From: Alopecurus myosuroides
Lineage: Eukaryota > Streptophyta > Magnoliopsida > Poales > Poaceae
Assembly (NCBI GenBank): GCA_028641055.1
Contig: CM054058.1
Span: forward strand, 88,113,927-88,177,926
DNA length: 64,000 bases
Direction: 5' to 3'
Shown: piece after piece, positions 20,716-30,262 of the stretch
Layout: every line of letters begins with the position of its first letter
How positions within the stretch are numbered: position 1 is the first letter of the stretch
Translations under genes and position numbers: made by a program
Notes under the pieces: generated by a model
What the model was told of the DNA's origin: nothing
Seen by the model: the letters and a program-made list of their open reading frames with translations, nothing else
The model's database searches: none

Positions 20716-23700
20716 CATCCCAGTCCCTACAACGACGAATTTTGTCGGATCTTTGGGATCTAGGATTACCTGTCTTGTATTTTCGGACGCCTTGAAGCTG
20801 TCTGTTGGCTTCCGGGTTTCTTTTCCTGCAGGCATTTCTGTCGGCGATACCTCCTTGGCTAATTCCTTCAGTTCTTCCTTTGCTATGACTCTCTGAGCGC
20901 AAAGGGCGTTTTCTTTCTCCAACTCATTTGCTAGCTTGAAATCACCGGCTATGGTGATTACTCCTCCTTTGGGTCCTGGCATCTTCAGCTTGTTATAGAT
21001 ATAACAGGATCTTGCCATGAATTTGGCGAAAGCTGGACGTCCGAGTATTGCGTGATACACGCTTTCGAACGGCACTACTTCGAAGGATACCTTTTCCTAC
21101 CGGAAGTGATCTTTATCTCCGAAGGTGACATCTAGGGAAATTTCTCCTAGGGATCATGCTTGTCTGCCAGGAACAATGCCATGGAAGCGTATATTGCTGT
21201 AATTGAGCTGGGACTCGGAAATCTTCAGATGCTTCAGTGTATCCAGGTACATTATGTTAATGCTGGATCCTCCATCCATCAGCACTCTTCTTAGCCTAGT
21301 AGTTTGGACAATAGGGCTTACGACAAGAGCTTGTGTGCCGGGTTCAGGGATATTTCCAGGATGATCAGACTGATCCCAGGTTATTGGTGTGTTGGAGTAC
21401 TTCAAGAATTTCGGGGTTGCCGGAACAACCGCGTTTATTTCTCGAAGCGTTCTTTTGGCCACCTTTGCTGACGTAGTTGCTAAGAAAGTTAACATTGCTT
21501 CTCCATCAACTCTCGGATATTTGGGTTCGCCCTTTCGCTGTTGTTCCTGGATTTTTTCGTCAGTGTCCGATTCACTGTCTTCTTTGTCAGCTTCCGGCTT
21601 TTGTTTAGTAGGTTTCCTCTTGGAACCCTTCCCCTTATTTCCGGATCCTGCACTGCCTTTCATGTGCTTATTCAGCCGGCATTGTGCGTTTGTATGGGTG
21701 GGTTTCCCAAATTGTGAATGGTGGACACAGGGTTCCGACTTAATCCTCTCCCACTCTTCTGGAGTGTAGTTGATTGGATCTGGACTGCGTCCTTTCCATT
21801 TATTCCCTTTCTCACTTCCAAAGGCTATATTGACCTCTTTGGGTTTTGTCGTTGTTTCTGGAGTTCCTTTTTTGTCAGAACGAGGAGTTTTCTTAGCAAG
21901 TATCAGTGTATCGATATTGCCTCCTCTTGCTCTGATGTCGTCTTCGGCTGCAGCGTGCTCGTTGGCGGTTGTAAGCATAGATCCGAGATCGTTGTGCTGC
22001 TTGGAACCAACCATGAACGGTACAAGTCCGGGTTTTAGGCCATTGACGAAAGCATGCATTGCTTGTACGTCAGTTACTCCAGAACAACTATTCTTCATTG
22101 CTGTCCATCTGGAGATGAAATCCACGTATGGTTCATCCTCGAATTGGGTGCAACGGTTCAGCTGGTTGATGCTGTTCGGGCGCTTGTATGTTCCCCGGAA
22201 ATGCTGAGTAAATACTCTAGCCATATCATCCCAGCTGTCGACAGTTCTTGATGGTAATCCATTGATCCAATCACTGGCTCCATCCAGTAACATTAGGGGA
22301 AGAAACTTGACATCTTCCAGGTCTGTCCCATTGTTTATTTGGATGGCTGTATAATATTCTGAGAGCCAGGTGTCCGGGTTTGTTCTACCGGTATATTTTT
22401 GGTAGGTTGGACCAACTTTGGCGAAGCCAGAATGCAGGGTTATCCTTCGGATCCTGTCAGTGAAACACTTAGGACCAAAGTATAGATCATCCTTTTCCGC
22501 TCTATCAATGTGCGCGGAGTATCTTCCGGCTGAATGGACAGAAGGGGATCTACTTCTTTCCTTTCCATTGTTGCGCGGACGCGCTTTTCCGGGATTGTTT
22601 CTATCTCTTCCGTGATCTCTTCCGTGATCTATCTTTTCCTTTTGGATTTGGCGGAGTTCTACTCCTGTGCCTTTCTTTATCCTTAGGGGGTGTCCGGGAT
22701 CTCTCACGTCTATGAGGTATATCATATCTTCCGGCTTTCTCAGCTGGGTTTCTCGGAGGTGGCATTGCTTTGCCGTCATTCCGGTATTTTTCCTCCCGAT
22801 CGTGGGGTTTATGTCCACCTTTCGGGGGATGGGATCCGGTTCGGGACGCTTCGTCCCTGTTGTCGGGGTTTTTCTTGTCTTTTCTCGGATCCGCTTTTTT
22901 ATCCTTTGAGTTGTCTGAATCTCCAGGTTCTTCCGGTCTGGGTGCTCCAGCAGCGCAAGTAGCTGTTTTGCATAGGGCTGAATTATCATGCAGTCTTCCT
23001 GCTCTTGGCCCCGCTGTTGTTGTTGCAATGCTTTTCCTAAGAAAGCATAAACCCCTTGAAGTTTTTCACCATTGGAGTACAGATCATTGTTCAGGATGGC
23101 GAATGCTGCTTCCGCGTTTTCTGCTGCGGTTTTATAAATTGGTTCGCCTCTGGCATCTTTGCCGTTTACCTGCTTTTGCCAAGATGGGTTGTGAAACCTT
23201 TCTTTTGGCGGCTGTACTTCCGGTCTTACAATTCCGGGTAACCTTGTAGGTTTAATGCCAGATCTATTCTTTCTCTCGTACTCCTCTATTTCTTCCTTCA
23301 TGAGCTTAATGTCATCCTGGTTTTTTTGGAGGCGTTGCCGAGATCTGAGTAGATGTCGATGTTGCCTTTGGAAAGCTTGTCTCCTGGCTTCCAGCATCTC
23401 AGGGGGTTCATTTGCTCCCACTGGCGTTTGCAACAGCTCTTGCTCTTCCTGTTCCGTCATTGGCGGAACAAGGATTTCTTTGATTTTCTTCTCCGCAGTT
23501 TTTGTTCCGCTAGCATCTCCTACTTCCAGGTTTTCATCAGCTTGATCAGCTGATTTTTTCTTCCGGATTTTGTATTGGAGTTTCTTAGCAGCACGATGCT
23601 TTTTCTTGGAAGAGGGAGGTTTTTTGACAGGCTCATCCTCTGTCAATTCCTTAACATTAGGAAATATCGGAGAAGTTTCTCCGTCTTCTCTCTCTTCCTC

Positions 23701-24168
23701 TGGCGGAGGGGTTTTAGGGCTTTCCTGGCTGCCGGTGTCCGTGGTATCAGCTGGTTTTGCCATTAGCACTTCATGGAATCCCTCTTGAAAAGATTTAACT
23801 TTCCTTTCGAAGGAGTCCACGTCTTCGTCTTCGGAATCAAAATCTTCTGATCCGGTTTCCGACTCTAATCTTTCCTCAATGGCGGCTAGTACGGATTCTG
23901 CTTCCGAGTTCATCGTCTCGTTGACAGATGTCGGATCTTCCGCTTGTACGACGGGTGTCGGATCTTCCGTCTCTGTGACGGGTGTATTATTGTCTGCCTC
24001 TTGCACGGGATTTCCGTCATCCGTGTTTTCGGCGACTTCGGACTGCACCATGCCGATAAAGTGTAAGTCACTTTTTTGTCGGCGATCTAAGGAGAATCCG
24101 GTATCATAGTCATCTTCGACTGGGTATAGGGCGGGTGGGATAATTTTGCTTCCACCGCAAAACCCCAT
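20716..24168 (-). pseudogene. gag-protease of element A
   Basis: The first ATG after the PBS is at 24168 (MGFCGGSK); the frame is open further upstream through the LTR. An acidic, charged N-terminal half (EDPTPV repeats, then Lys/Arg-rich) is followed by Retrotrans_gag motifs: KYTGRTNPDTWLSEYY, LMLLDGASDWINGLP, FRGTYKRP and YVDFISRW (about 22.0-22.6 kb). A Cys/His cluster (CVHHSQFGKPTHTNAQC, near 21.7 kb) could be the nucleocapsid zinc motif. The protease has RVLMDGGSSINIMYLD near 21.27 kb. Stops: TGA 21154-21156 and TAG 21097-21099. The frame stays open over more than 1,000 codons (21157-24546), a far better state than element B's gag. Confidence 0.85.
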
Positions 24169-24372
24169 TGCTTCTGCAGTTAGTCCGATAAAGATGTTAG
24201 CAGATCCTATCGGTAACACGCAGGCACTTACCAGGTGGTTTTGCGCCGGTATGTAGGATCCGTTGTCGAGGAAGCGTCTGACATCATCGTTGAATTCCAA
24301 GCTTCCGACAGTGATTGATCTTCCGATTCCGCCAAGTATCCCAGATCGGAACTTCACGCCTAACGTCGTTTG

Positions 24373-24390
24373 CCCCACGGTGGGCGCCAA
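24373..24390 (-). other. Primer binding site of element A
   Basis: On the minus strand TTGGCGCCCACCGTGGGG follows one base after the LTR end (TGTCTCGACA). It has the same type as element C and nearly the same as element B. Confidence 0.85.
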
Positions 24391-24391
24391 C

Positions 24392-24940
24392 TGTCGAGAC
24401 ATCGTAGTAGTTTTCATAGACGGGGGTGCCATGAGACTACGGTAGAGACGTGGGGTAACGGGATCGCGTGGTAGACAGTAAACACAGGATTTACCCAGGT
24501 TCGGTACGTCGCGACAGTACGACGTGCCTACTCCTGCACTTCTCACTAATCAGGACTAAAGCCTGGAAACAGGATTACAATGTGAGGTTTTGGATCTAGC
24601 TACTCGCAGAGGATCAGCTTCTCGGCGAGTTGGTCTATATCTTCTCTGTTATTCGTTGGTTTGTTTATCTCCCGTCCGGCTTTATATAACATCCGGATTA
24701 GGGCTTACAGAATAGGAAACCTAGAAGACTACGGTAACTATAACTTGGAAAGTAAGGAATCCGTCTTCTCCTCCAAGCCAGATCACACGGGCCGTGATCC
24801 GGGTTCTTCTAGAATTCGGCTTCTGTGCGTCAGGTCACTGGGCCGCCCAATGGACCACAGCCCACTACCACTTGGGCCACCCTGGTAACCAGGCACTTTC
24901 ACTACCATCTTATATACCCCTATACGGTATATATCCGACA
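24392..24940 (-). repeat. 5' LTR of element A
   Basis: Minus-strand LTR of 549 bp, starts TGTCGGATATATACCG and ends ATGTCTCGACA, with TGTCG/CGACA ends. A TATA-like TTATATAA lies at about 24681-24688. The end is defined by the PBS on one side and by the F-box pseudogene on the other. Confidence 0.85.
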
Positions 24941-25554
24941 GCTCGATATGTCTGCGTCGAAGAGGCCACGTCATCGGAGCAGCTCGCCACGCTCTGTGCG
25001 TTCCTGCGGATGTTCGCGTCCACCAAACACCTGCACCTCTACACCGCCGGCATGGGCTCCTACTTGGCTGATCTCCCAGAGTTTACGAGCCTCCGCCGCT
25101 TCCAGCTGAACGGAGGTGCACATCACGAGGACAAGGACCATGCTGCTGCGGCCATGGCAACGACACGAATCCTCCATCAGGCCCCGGAACTGGAGCTGTT
25201 GACCCTGTTCTTCGAATCAGGGCCTCACCATGCCGAGTCGCAGCTCGTCCGCAATCAGTGCTATGCCGAACGCGCGGAGTGGGAGATCCTCGACGCGCAC
25301 CAACTCCACTACAACCAGTACGAATCCTTGGACCAGACGCCGGCCGCTGTCCTGCCGTGAGGCGGATCAACCTGGTGCATTACCAAGGCGACAGGGCGCA
25401 GACGATGCTCGCCGGGTTCTAGATTTGCAACGATGCGCTTCTTGAGAAGATGTACTGCGAATTCGCGCGGGGGCCGCAGTGGATTCAGATGGAATTGATG
25501 AGCGAGATGGAAGGCTGGGTGGTGAACGACAAAGGCAACAAGTATTTCCGTTGA
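24941..25554 (+). pseudogene. 3' remnant of an F-box/FBD gene, cut by element A
   Basis: The frame from 24941 reads CVEEATSSEQLATLCAFLR, LPEFTSLRRFQLNG and APELELLTLFFESGP, typical of the LRR/FBD part of grass F-box proteins. A frameshift near 25355-25360 leads to RRINLVHYQGDRAQTMLAGF, a TAG at 25420-25422, then YCEFARGPQWIQMELM and a TGA at 25552-25554. F-box proteins are substrate receptors of SCF ubiquitin ligases, but this copy lacks its F-box, which would lie beyond element A and outside the window. It is a different subfamily member from the intact gene at 28105-29922. Confidence 0.75.
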
Positions 25555-25640
25555 TCGATGCTGAATGGAACTGATGAGCGAGATGGAAGGATGGGTGGTG
25601 AATCAGAAAGCCAGCAAGGTTTTCCGTTGATGGATGCCGG
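25489..25640 (+). repeat. 76-bp tandem duplication at the end of the F-box remnant
   Basis: The last codons, stop and following bases (25489-25564) are repeated with a few changes at 25565-25640; both copies contain GATGAGCGAGATGGAAGG and TTTCCGTTGAT. The second copy lies in the 3' untranslated part. Confidence 0.85.
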
Positions 25641-26599
25641 TATGTGTTGCAATTGCAAAACTGTGTCTGCCAATCGGATTTGCAAAACAAGAGTAATTTA
25701 GCTGCGACCATAGCCTACTTTCATTTATTACTCGATGATAGAACCAGCTGCATGGGGATTTTTTCGATTTTTTATGTTTGTTGTTTTGGTTCTTACAGTT
25801 GAATCTTGTATTGATTTTTCTGAGCATTCACTTCACTACACTTATTTTTAGAGGAAAATTTGCATGTACTGAAACTTCTTGAAAATAATTCTTTGTTTTC
25901 TCACATGTAATCAACAAGCTTAATTTGTATAAGACTCCAATGGGTAAGACTGGCGTTGTAATGCTACAATTTTCAGATGGAATCGTCCCAGGGCTACAAC
26001 AATTGTTCTGAAAACTTTGCTTCGCCTTTCTTCTGGCTATGTAATTGAGATACTCTCGACTTCCTGCTGAGTTTGCTTTGCAAAATTACCTACAGTTAGA
26101 ATGAGGAATCCTTTAATATTACCAGCAAGAAAAGTGTATCCACCACACATATTTTAAGATTTCGTACTGAATATTAAAGATCCATCTCGCCGTACACCAG
26201 CCATCAGAAGAACACAATGTACATAATGTTGCAATTGATCCAGAAAATGAGACAAAGCTCCTAGTATACATAAGCTACACTTTAAGATCCAGATGATTGT
26301 TTACGGGCTGCTCGTGTAAAGAAAAAGGAGGTTCAAAAGATGTATTCAAGAGGAAACAAATTATATGGTTTGACAAGCAGCACATCCCAATAAAAAATAA
26401 AATTGGGGCAACTTAAGTCTTATCCCAAAACAATCTTTTTCTGTAAACTTACTGCACCTATCAAACAGACTATGTATGTACTAGTGAAATATAGACTATT
26501 AGTCCGCAATGAGAACAAAGTTCAGGCTTTGGTGGTTAGAGCTCTGGGTGTTGAGCCAGCCTATCTGGCTTTGGATCGCATATGAATCGTTCCGACTAA
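25641..26599. other. Intergenic stretch without visible genes
   Basis: AT-rich sequence. I see no ORF with domain signatures, no clear TE termini and no RNA gene. A tRNA box-A-like string near 26529-26545 was considered and set aside. Confidence 0.5.
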
Positions 26600-27578
26600 G
26601 GGCATCTCCAGCCGTCCCCCAAAGAGCCCCAGGCCAATTTTTGGTCAAAATAGCGCCAAAATCTACCAGCCAGCCCCCCAAGACTTGAAATAGCGTCGTT
26701 TTGCGCCGTTTTAGCGCCGGCGCACCCAGCACAAACCCAGCAGTCTGGGTTCGGCCTAGGTGGGCGGCGCTAAGCGATTGCCCAATTAATTTGTCCCACG
26801 CGTCATTTCCTTTGGCCCACCCATGTGCTGCTCCCGTATTCTCCTCCCGCACCACTTTCCCTTCCCGTTGCCGCTTTCCCCTCCGGTCGCTGCTTTCGTC
26901 TCCTCCGGCCACCGCCCTTGCGGGTGCCGCCACAAAGCCCGTGCAAATCTCCTCCGGCCACCGCCCTTGCCTGCGTCACCGCTTCCCAAACGCACGATGG
27001 CGGATGGCCGACCCCGCCGCCGCGGGCTCTAGGGCCGTCGTGCCCGCCGGAGGGAGCGAGGATTGGACCCCCAGCTTCGGCGACATGGTCTGGCCCGGCC
27101 ACGTCTACAACATCTCCCTCTCTGACGATCCGGAGGTGCACCGCGGCCACCGCCACGGCCTCGTCCTCGTACCTCCCCGACCAGGTGATTGCCGCACGGG
27201 AGAGGTTCGTCCCGAAGACGATGCTGGATTACCGGCAAAGCGCCGCCGTGGAGCAGCAGGACGCTGCCGAGACAGCCGCCGATGCCAGGGATCGAGATGG
27301 CCGCGATGCTCATGGCGTACCGCCGATGCCAGGGATCGAGATGACGCGAGCAGCAGGCCACCGCCTCTACCTTGCTCCTCCGCCTTCTCGAGGGGACGCC
27401 GACTGCCCTCTGCCCTGCTCCCTCTCCGAGCACACGCCGACTGCCACGTTTCCCCGCTGCTATTCTTGGGTGCGAGCACGGCTAGAAAATCAGCTACCCC
27501 ATGTTTCAGATTAGCGCCGAATAGCGTGGGCGCCAACATAATTCACTTCCTGGGGGGGCTATACGACTGGAGATGCCC
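26600..27578. mobile_element. Harbinger/Tourist-like non-autonomous element with gene-like insert (979 bp)
   Basis: Terminal inverted repeats GGGCATCTCCAGCCGT and ACGACTGGAGATGCCC, flanked on both sides by TAA (26597-26599 and 27579-27581), fit a PIF/Harbinger element. The interior is GC-rich and exon-like, with several overlapping open stretches on both strands, none with a domain I recognise. It contains two internal direct repeats: CTCCGGCCACCGCCCTTGC near 26905 and 26955, and GCCGATGCCAGGGATCGAGA near 27278 and 27322. It is likely a captured gene fragment; the source is unknown. Confidence 0.75.
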
Positions 27579-27861
27579 TAAGCTAGGTTGCTTTGCGTGA
27601 GAAAATTGCTAAAGAGGTCTCATCTATGTAACAAAGTATTGCCAGGGGAGTGATCCTTCCATGGTTTGTCAAGGTTTCTTTTAGTCTGCAATGCATCCAT
27701 GTTTGGCGCGAAATCTATAGGCTTCGAAGATTTGCCCTCCATCGTACTAGCAATTTATTTCAAATTACGAGCATGATTTAAGGAAAGAAAGAGGGCCATC
27801 CTATCGGAATGAAGGGTCATTCTAACAGGTACAGCGCAGGTGGTCGATGCTGTAACAACTA

Positions 27862-27985
27862 CTCCCTCCGTTCAACAATAGTTGACTTCTTTTTGTCTAG
27901 ATATGGATGTATCTAGACACAAAAACATGTCTACATACATCCATTTCTATATAAATTGAAGTCATCTATTGTTGAACGGAGGGAG
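27862..27985. mobile_element. Stowaway (Tc1/mariner) MITE, 124 bp
   Basis: Terminal inverted repeats CTCCCTCCGTTCAACAATAG and CTATTGTTGAACGGAGGGAG with TA on both sides (27860-27861, 27986-27987). The near-palindromic structure is that of a grass Stowaway MITE, located just downstream of the F-box gene. Confidence 0.95.
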
Positions 27986-28104
27986 TACATACTAATTAAA
28001 CTGCACATGGAGCCGATCCTAAAAGTTCAAAGCCAATTTGTACCATTTTTTTTTCTTTGCTGGTAAGCAAATATGTACGAAGAGTATACTTATACAAATC
28101 ATAG

Positions 28105-29922
28105 TCACCTGTTGAGCGGTAAGACTGCAAAGCTTGTGGCTCCCTGATTTCTGTCTTTAGATGGACTCGCGAGCCATCTCTTGATCTCGGCAGGATTCAC
28201 GTGCTCGGATAACTTTTTATTTCCAGCGTCGATATGCATTTCTTCAAGCAGGATCGCATTCTCTGCGAAAAATTTTAGCAGCTTGACACCAAGACATATG
28301 GACTTGTCGAACCGGAATTGCAAGCCCACTCTCCTGAGGGAGCTCTGCAAGCATTCGAACGAGCACCGCCGACTCAAGGCAGGAATGTCTGAAACCTCTT
28401 CGTAACAAACACCATCTCCTTCCCATGAAACCATGGCCAGCTCTGAATCGACGCTGCCGCCGAGACGGTCGATGGACTTGTCGCGGTCATGTCTGAATTT
28501 TCTTTCAAGGAATTTGTGTGCGTATCTATAGTTCCTACGGTCGTCGTGGTCCTCCGTAGTGAGGTTGATCCGGAGGTCACGGAGCACGGGGCAGCAACGG
28601 AACAGGTTCGCGATCGCCACTCCCGCGGTCTTGCCCTTTGGCCTGTGCGACCCTTGCAGCTCGAGGCGCTCAAGGCTGTGGAACACGGGCAGGAGCTCCA
28701 CCCGCCTCGCCTCTTCAAGGACGGCGATGTTTTCGAGCTGGATCAACCTTAGGGTTATCTCCTTGGCGCTGGTAAAACTCCGCATGAATCGCCAGAAGGG
28801 CACGAGGTCGCAACTAGGATTACCGTAATTGTCCGGGTAAAACTGCAGGTCTACTTGTTCCAGATCCGGCGGCTGTGGACTGAATGAGAACGGCCGGTGA
28901 ACACCCTTGTACCAGAAGCGACGCAGCCTCGGCGCGTGGATCTCCATCCTTATGAGGGGTACGGCATTGTCATCGTCAACGCCGAGGTGATTGTCCGCCC
29001 ACATGCACCTGTTCAGCACCAGGACGGTGGTCGCCTGGCATCGGAAGAGGTGGGGTGCGGCCTCTTTGGGCGGAGGGGGAGCGTCATCATCATCATCATG
29101 ATCATCGCCGTCATCATCACCGACATAATAATCATCATCATCGCCTTCTTCCATTGTTTCGAAAGGTGTGTCTGGTGTTGTGTCGATGTAGATGAACTCG
29201 AGGCAGATAGTGGCGAGCGCCGGCGCAGCATCGATGACGCTTTGGAGAGAGCCAAGGTGCTGGAAGCAATGACGCATCCGTAGAGAGGACAGGCTTGGGA
29301 GCGTGACCACGGCGGCCTTTTTCTGGTAGAGGCCCTTACAGTTTGTGAGTTCCAGCATGCGAAGGGTTTCCCACGGCAGGGAGTCGAGGTTGACCTTGTA
29401 GTGGCCTACCCGACGCGAGATGTACTCGCCGTTGTCCTGCGCATCGCTTCTCCACTCTTTCAGGATCAGCTGGAGCTCCTCGACGCCGCGCGCTGCCCGG
29501 TGAGAGAGCACGACGGCGATTAGGTTTTCCTCAAGGGGCACTTGGCGGTACTCGTAGTTGTCGCCGTACAGAAACTCGCCGACCGCGTCATCGTGGTCAG
29601 ACTCGAGGTATAAGCTGAGCCTCGTGACGCCGCCTTCGGCGTCCGCTGCGGCGTCGAGCGCCGCCACAGCCGTGGAGAGAAAGGCGTCGCGCCGGGAGAA
29701 GAAGCTGGCCTTGTCACCTAGGTTCTTTTTGCCGTGGTGGTAGCGGTCGTAGTCCTCGATGAGCGTCTCCAGGTTAACGGCGCCCGAGGAGAGCCAGAGC
29801 GGCGTGCGCCAGCGCCGCGAGAGCGCGGTAGAGGACGCGGCATATTTGAATGAGGCGAAGCGGAGGACGCGCCGTAGGAGGTCATCGGAGAGTTCGGTCA
29901 GGCGGTCGTCGCCAGGAGCCAT
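28105..29922 (-). CDS. F-box protein with LRR-like repeats and FBD-like C-terminus (605 aa)
   Basis: A single uninterrupted exon from ATG (29920-29922). Residues about 7-45 form the F-box (LTELSDDLLRRVLRFASFKY, then ALSRRWR), which binds SKP1 in SCF E3 ligases. Leu-rich repeat-like segments follow (LPSLSSLRMRHC, LEQVDLQFYP, LERLELQGSH), and the C-terminal SSLRRVGLQFRFD and LLEEMHIDAGNKKL match grass FBD-type ends. An acidic insertion (EEGDDDDYYVGDDDGDD and following) is encoded by a trinucleotide repeat. It is flanked downstream by a Stowaway MITE and upstream by a LINE. It is the only intact conventional host gene seen. Target and pathway are not predictable from sequence. Expression is not shown. 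Confidence 0.88.
   Translation of the reverse strand: MAPGDDRLTELSDDLLRRVLRFASFKYAASSTALSRRWRTPLWLSSGAVNLETLIEDYDRYHHGKKNLGDKASFFSRRDAFLSTAVAALDAAADAEGGVTRLSLYLESDHDDAVGEFLYGDNYEYRQVPLEENLIAVVLSHRAARGVEELQLILKEWRSDAQDNGEYISRRVGHYKVNLDSLPWETLRMLELTNCKGLYQKKAAVVTLPSLSSLRMRHCFQHLGSLQSVIDAAPALATICLEFIYIDTTPDTPFETMEEGDDDDYYVGDDDGDDHDDDDDAPPPPKEAAPHLFRCQATTVLVLNRCMWADNHLGVDDDNAVPLIRMEIHAPRLRRFWYKGVHRPFSFSPQPPDLEQVDLQFYPDNYGNPSCDLVPFWRFMRSFTSAKEITLRLIQLENIAVLEEARRVELLPVFHSLERLELQGSHRPKGKTAGVAIANLFRCCPVLRDLRINLTTEDHDDRRNYRYAHKFLERKFRHDRDKSIDRLGGSVDSELAMVSWEGDGVCYEEVSDIPALSRRCSFECLQSSLRRVGLQFRFDKSICLGVKLLKFFAENAILLEEMHIDAGNKKLSEHVNPAEIKRWLASPSKDRNQGATSFAVLPLNR
29083..29153. repeat. ATC/GAT trinucleotide repeat inside the F-box gene
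   Basis: Runs of CAT/ATC on the plus strand encode the Asp-rich insertion of the F-box protein, interrupted by a few Tyr, Gly and His codons. Length polymorphism would change the acidic loop without shifting frame. Confidence 0.85.
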
Positions 29923-30248
29923 CGTCTAGGTCGATCGGCGCCGCCTGCAGCAGCGATGCGATCCGCCTGATCTCGATGGGATACATATGGACATGAGTCG
30001 GTCCGAGCCCGTGATGTATACGCTAAACGGGCCGAGCCTTAAATTAATCGGGCTAAATTAGTGCTTAAAAAACACGTTTTTCACGTCTTGGTGGGAGGCC
30101 TGTACGCCATGCTGGCCTGGCAAGTGGGGCTGGTACATCAGTTTCGTAATTATACGGCGTATATATGTACGTGAGTCGATCCTGGTTACCTCAAATGTTG
30201 TGGTACCATGAAAAATTGCACAAAAGTTGGGGCAAAGTGTGATAAGTT
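29923..30248. other. Upstream region of the F-box gene
   Basis: It should contain the promoter of the minus-strand F-box gene. I see no unambiguous TATA box or other TE; the nearest AT-rich candidate is around 30039-30060. Confidence 0.4.
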
Positions 30249-30262
30249 GACCTGAAATTGTT

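Larger units (their letters stand above)
1..24940 (-). mobile_element. Ty3/Gypsy (Tat-like) element A, outer, 3' end outside the window
   Basis: Read on the minus strand this element runs from its 5' LTR (24392-24940) through a PBS, gag-protease (20716-24168) and an RT fragment (2867-3892). It continues into an oppositely oriented spliced extra gene (aORF, 1-2276) and leaves the window before its 3' LTR. Element B split it between protease and RT at 3888-3892/20711-20715. After RT motifs end near 2950 I see no RNase H or integrase, so A looks non-autonomous. The layout, gag-pol followed by an antisense aORF, is the same as in B and is known from Tat-lineage Gypsy elements of grasses. It lies in an F-box pseudogene; the flank next to its 5' LTR is GCTCG (24941-24945). 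The other target-site copy lies outside the window, so the insertion is inferred from one end. Confidence 0.85.

Noticed and set aside
21389..24109. Plus-strand open frames across 21.4-24.1 kb
   Set aside because: They are reverse-strand shadows of the long gag frame of element A and show no domains.
24794..24940. F-box frame extended leftwards to 24794
   Set aside because: The part before 24941 is LTR sequence of element A; the frame is open there by chance.
26529..26585. tRNA-like or SINE-like string (TGGTTAGAGCTCTGG)
   Set aside because: It resembles box A, but no proper box B, cloverleaf, tail or TSD follows.
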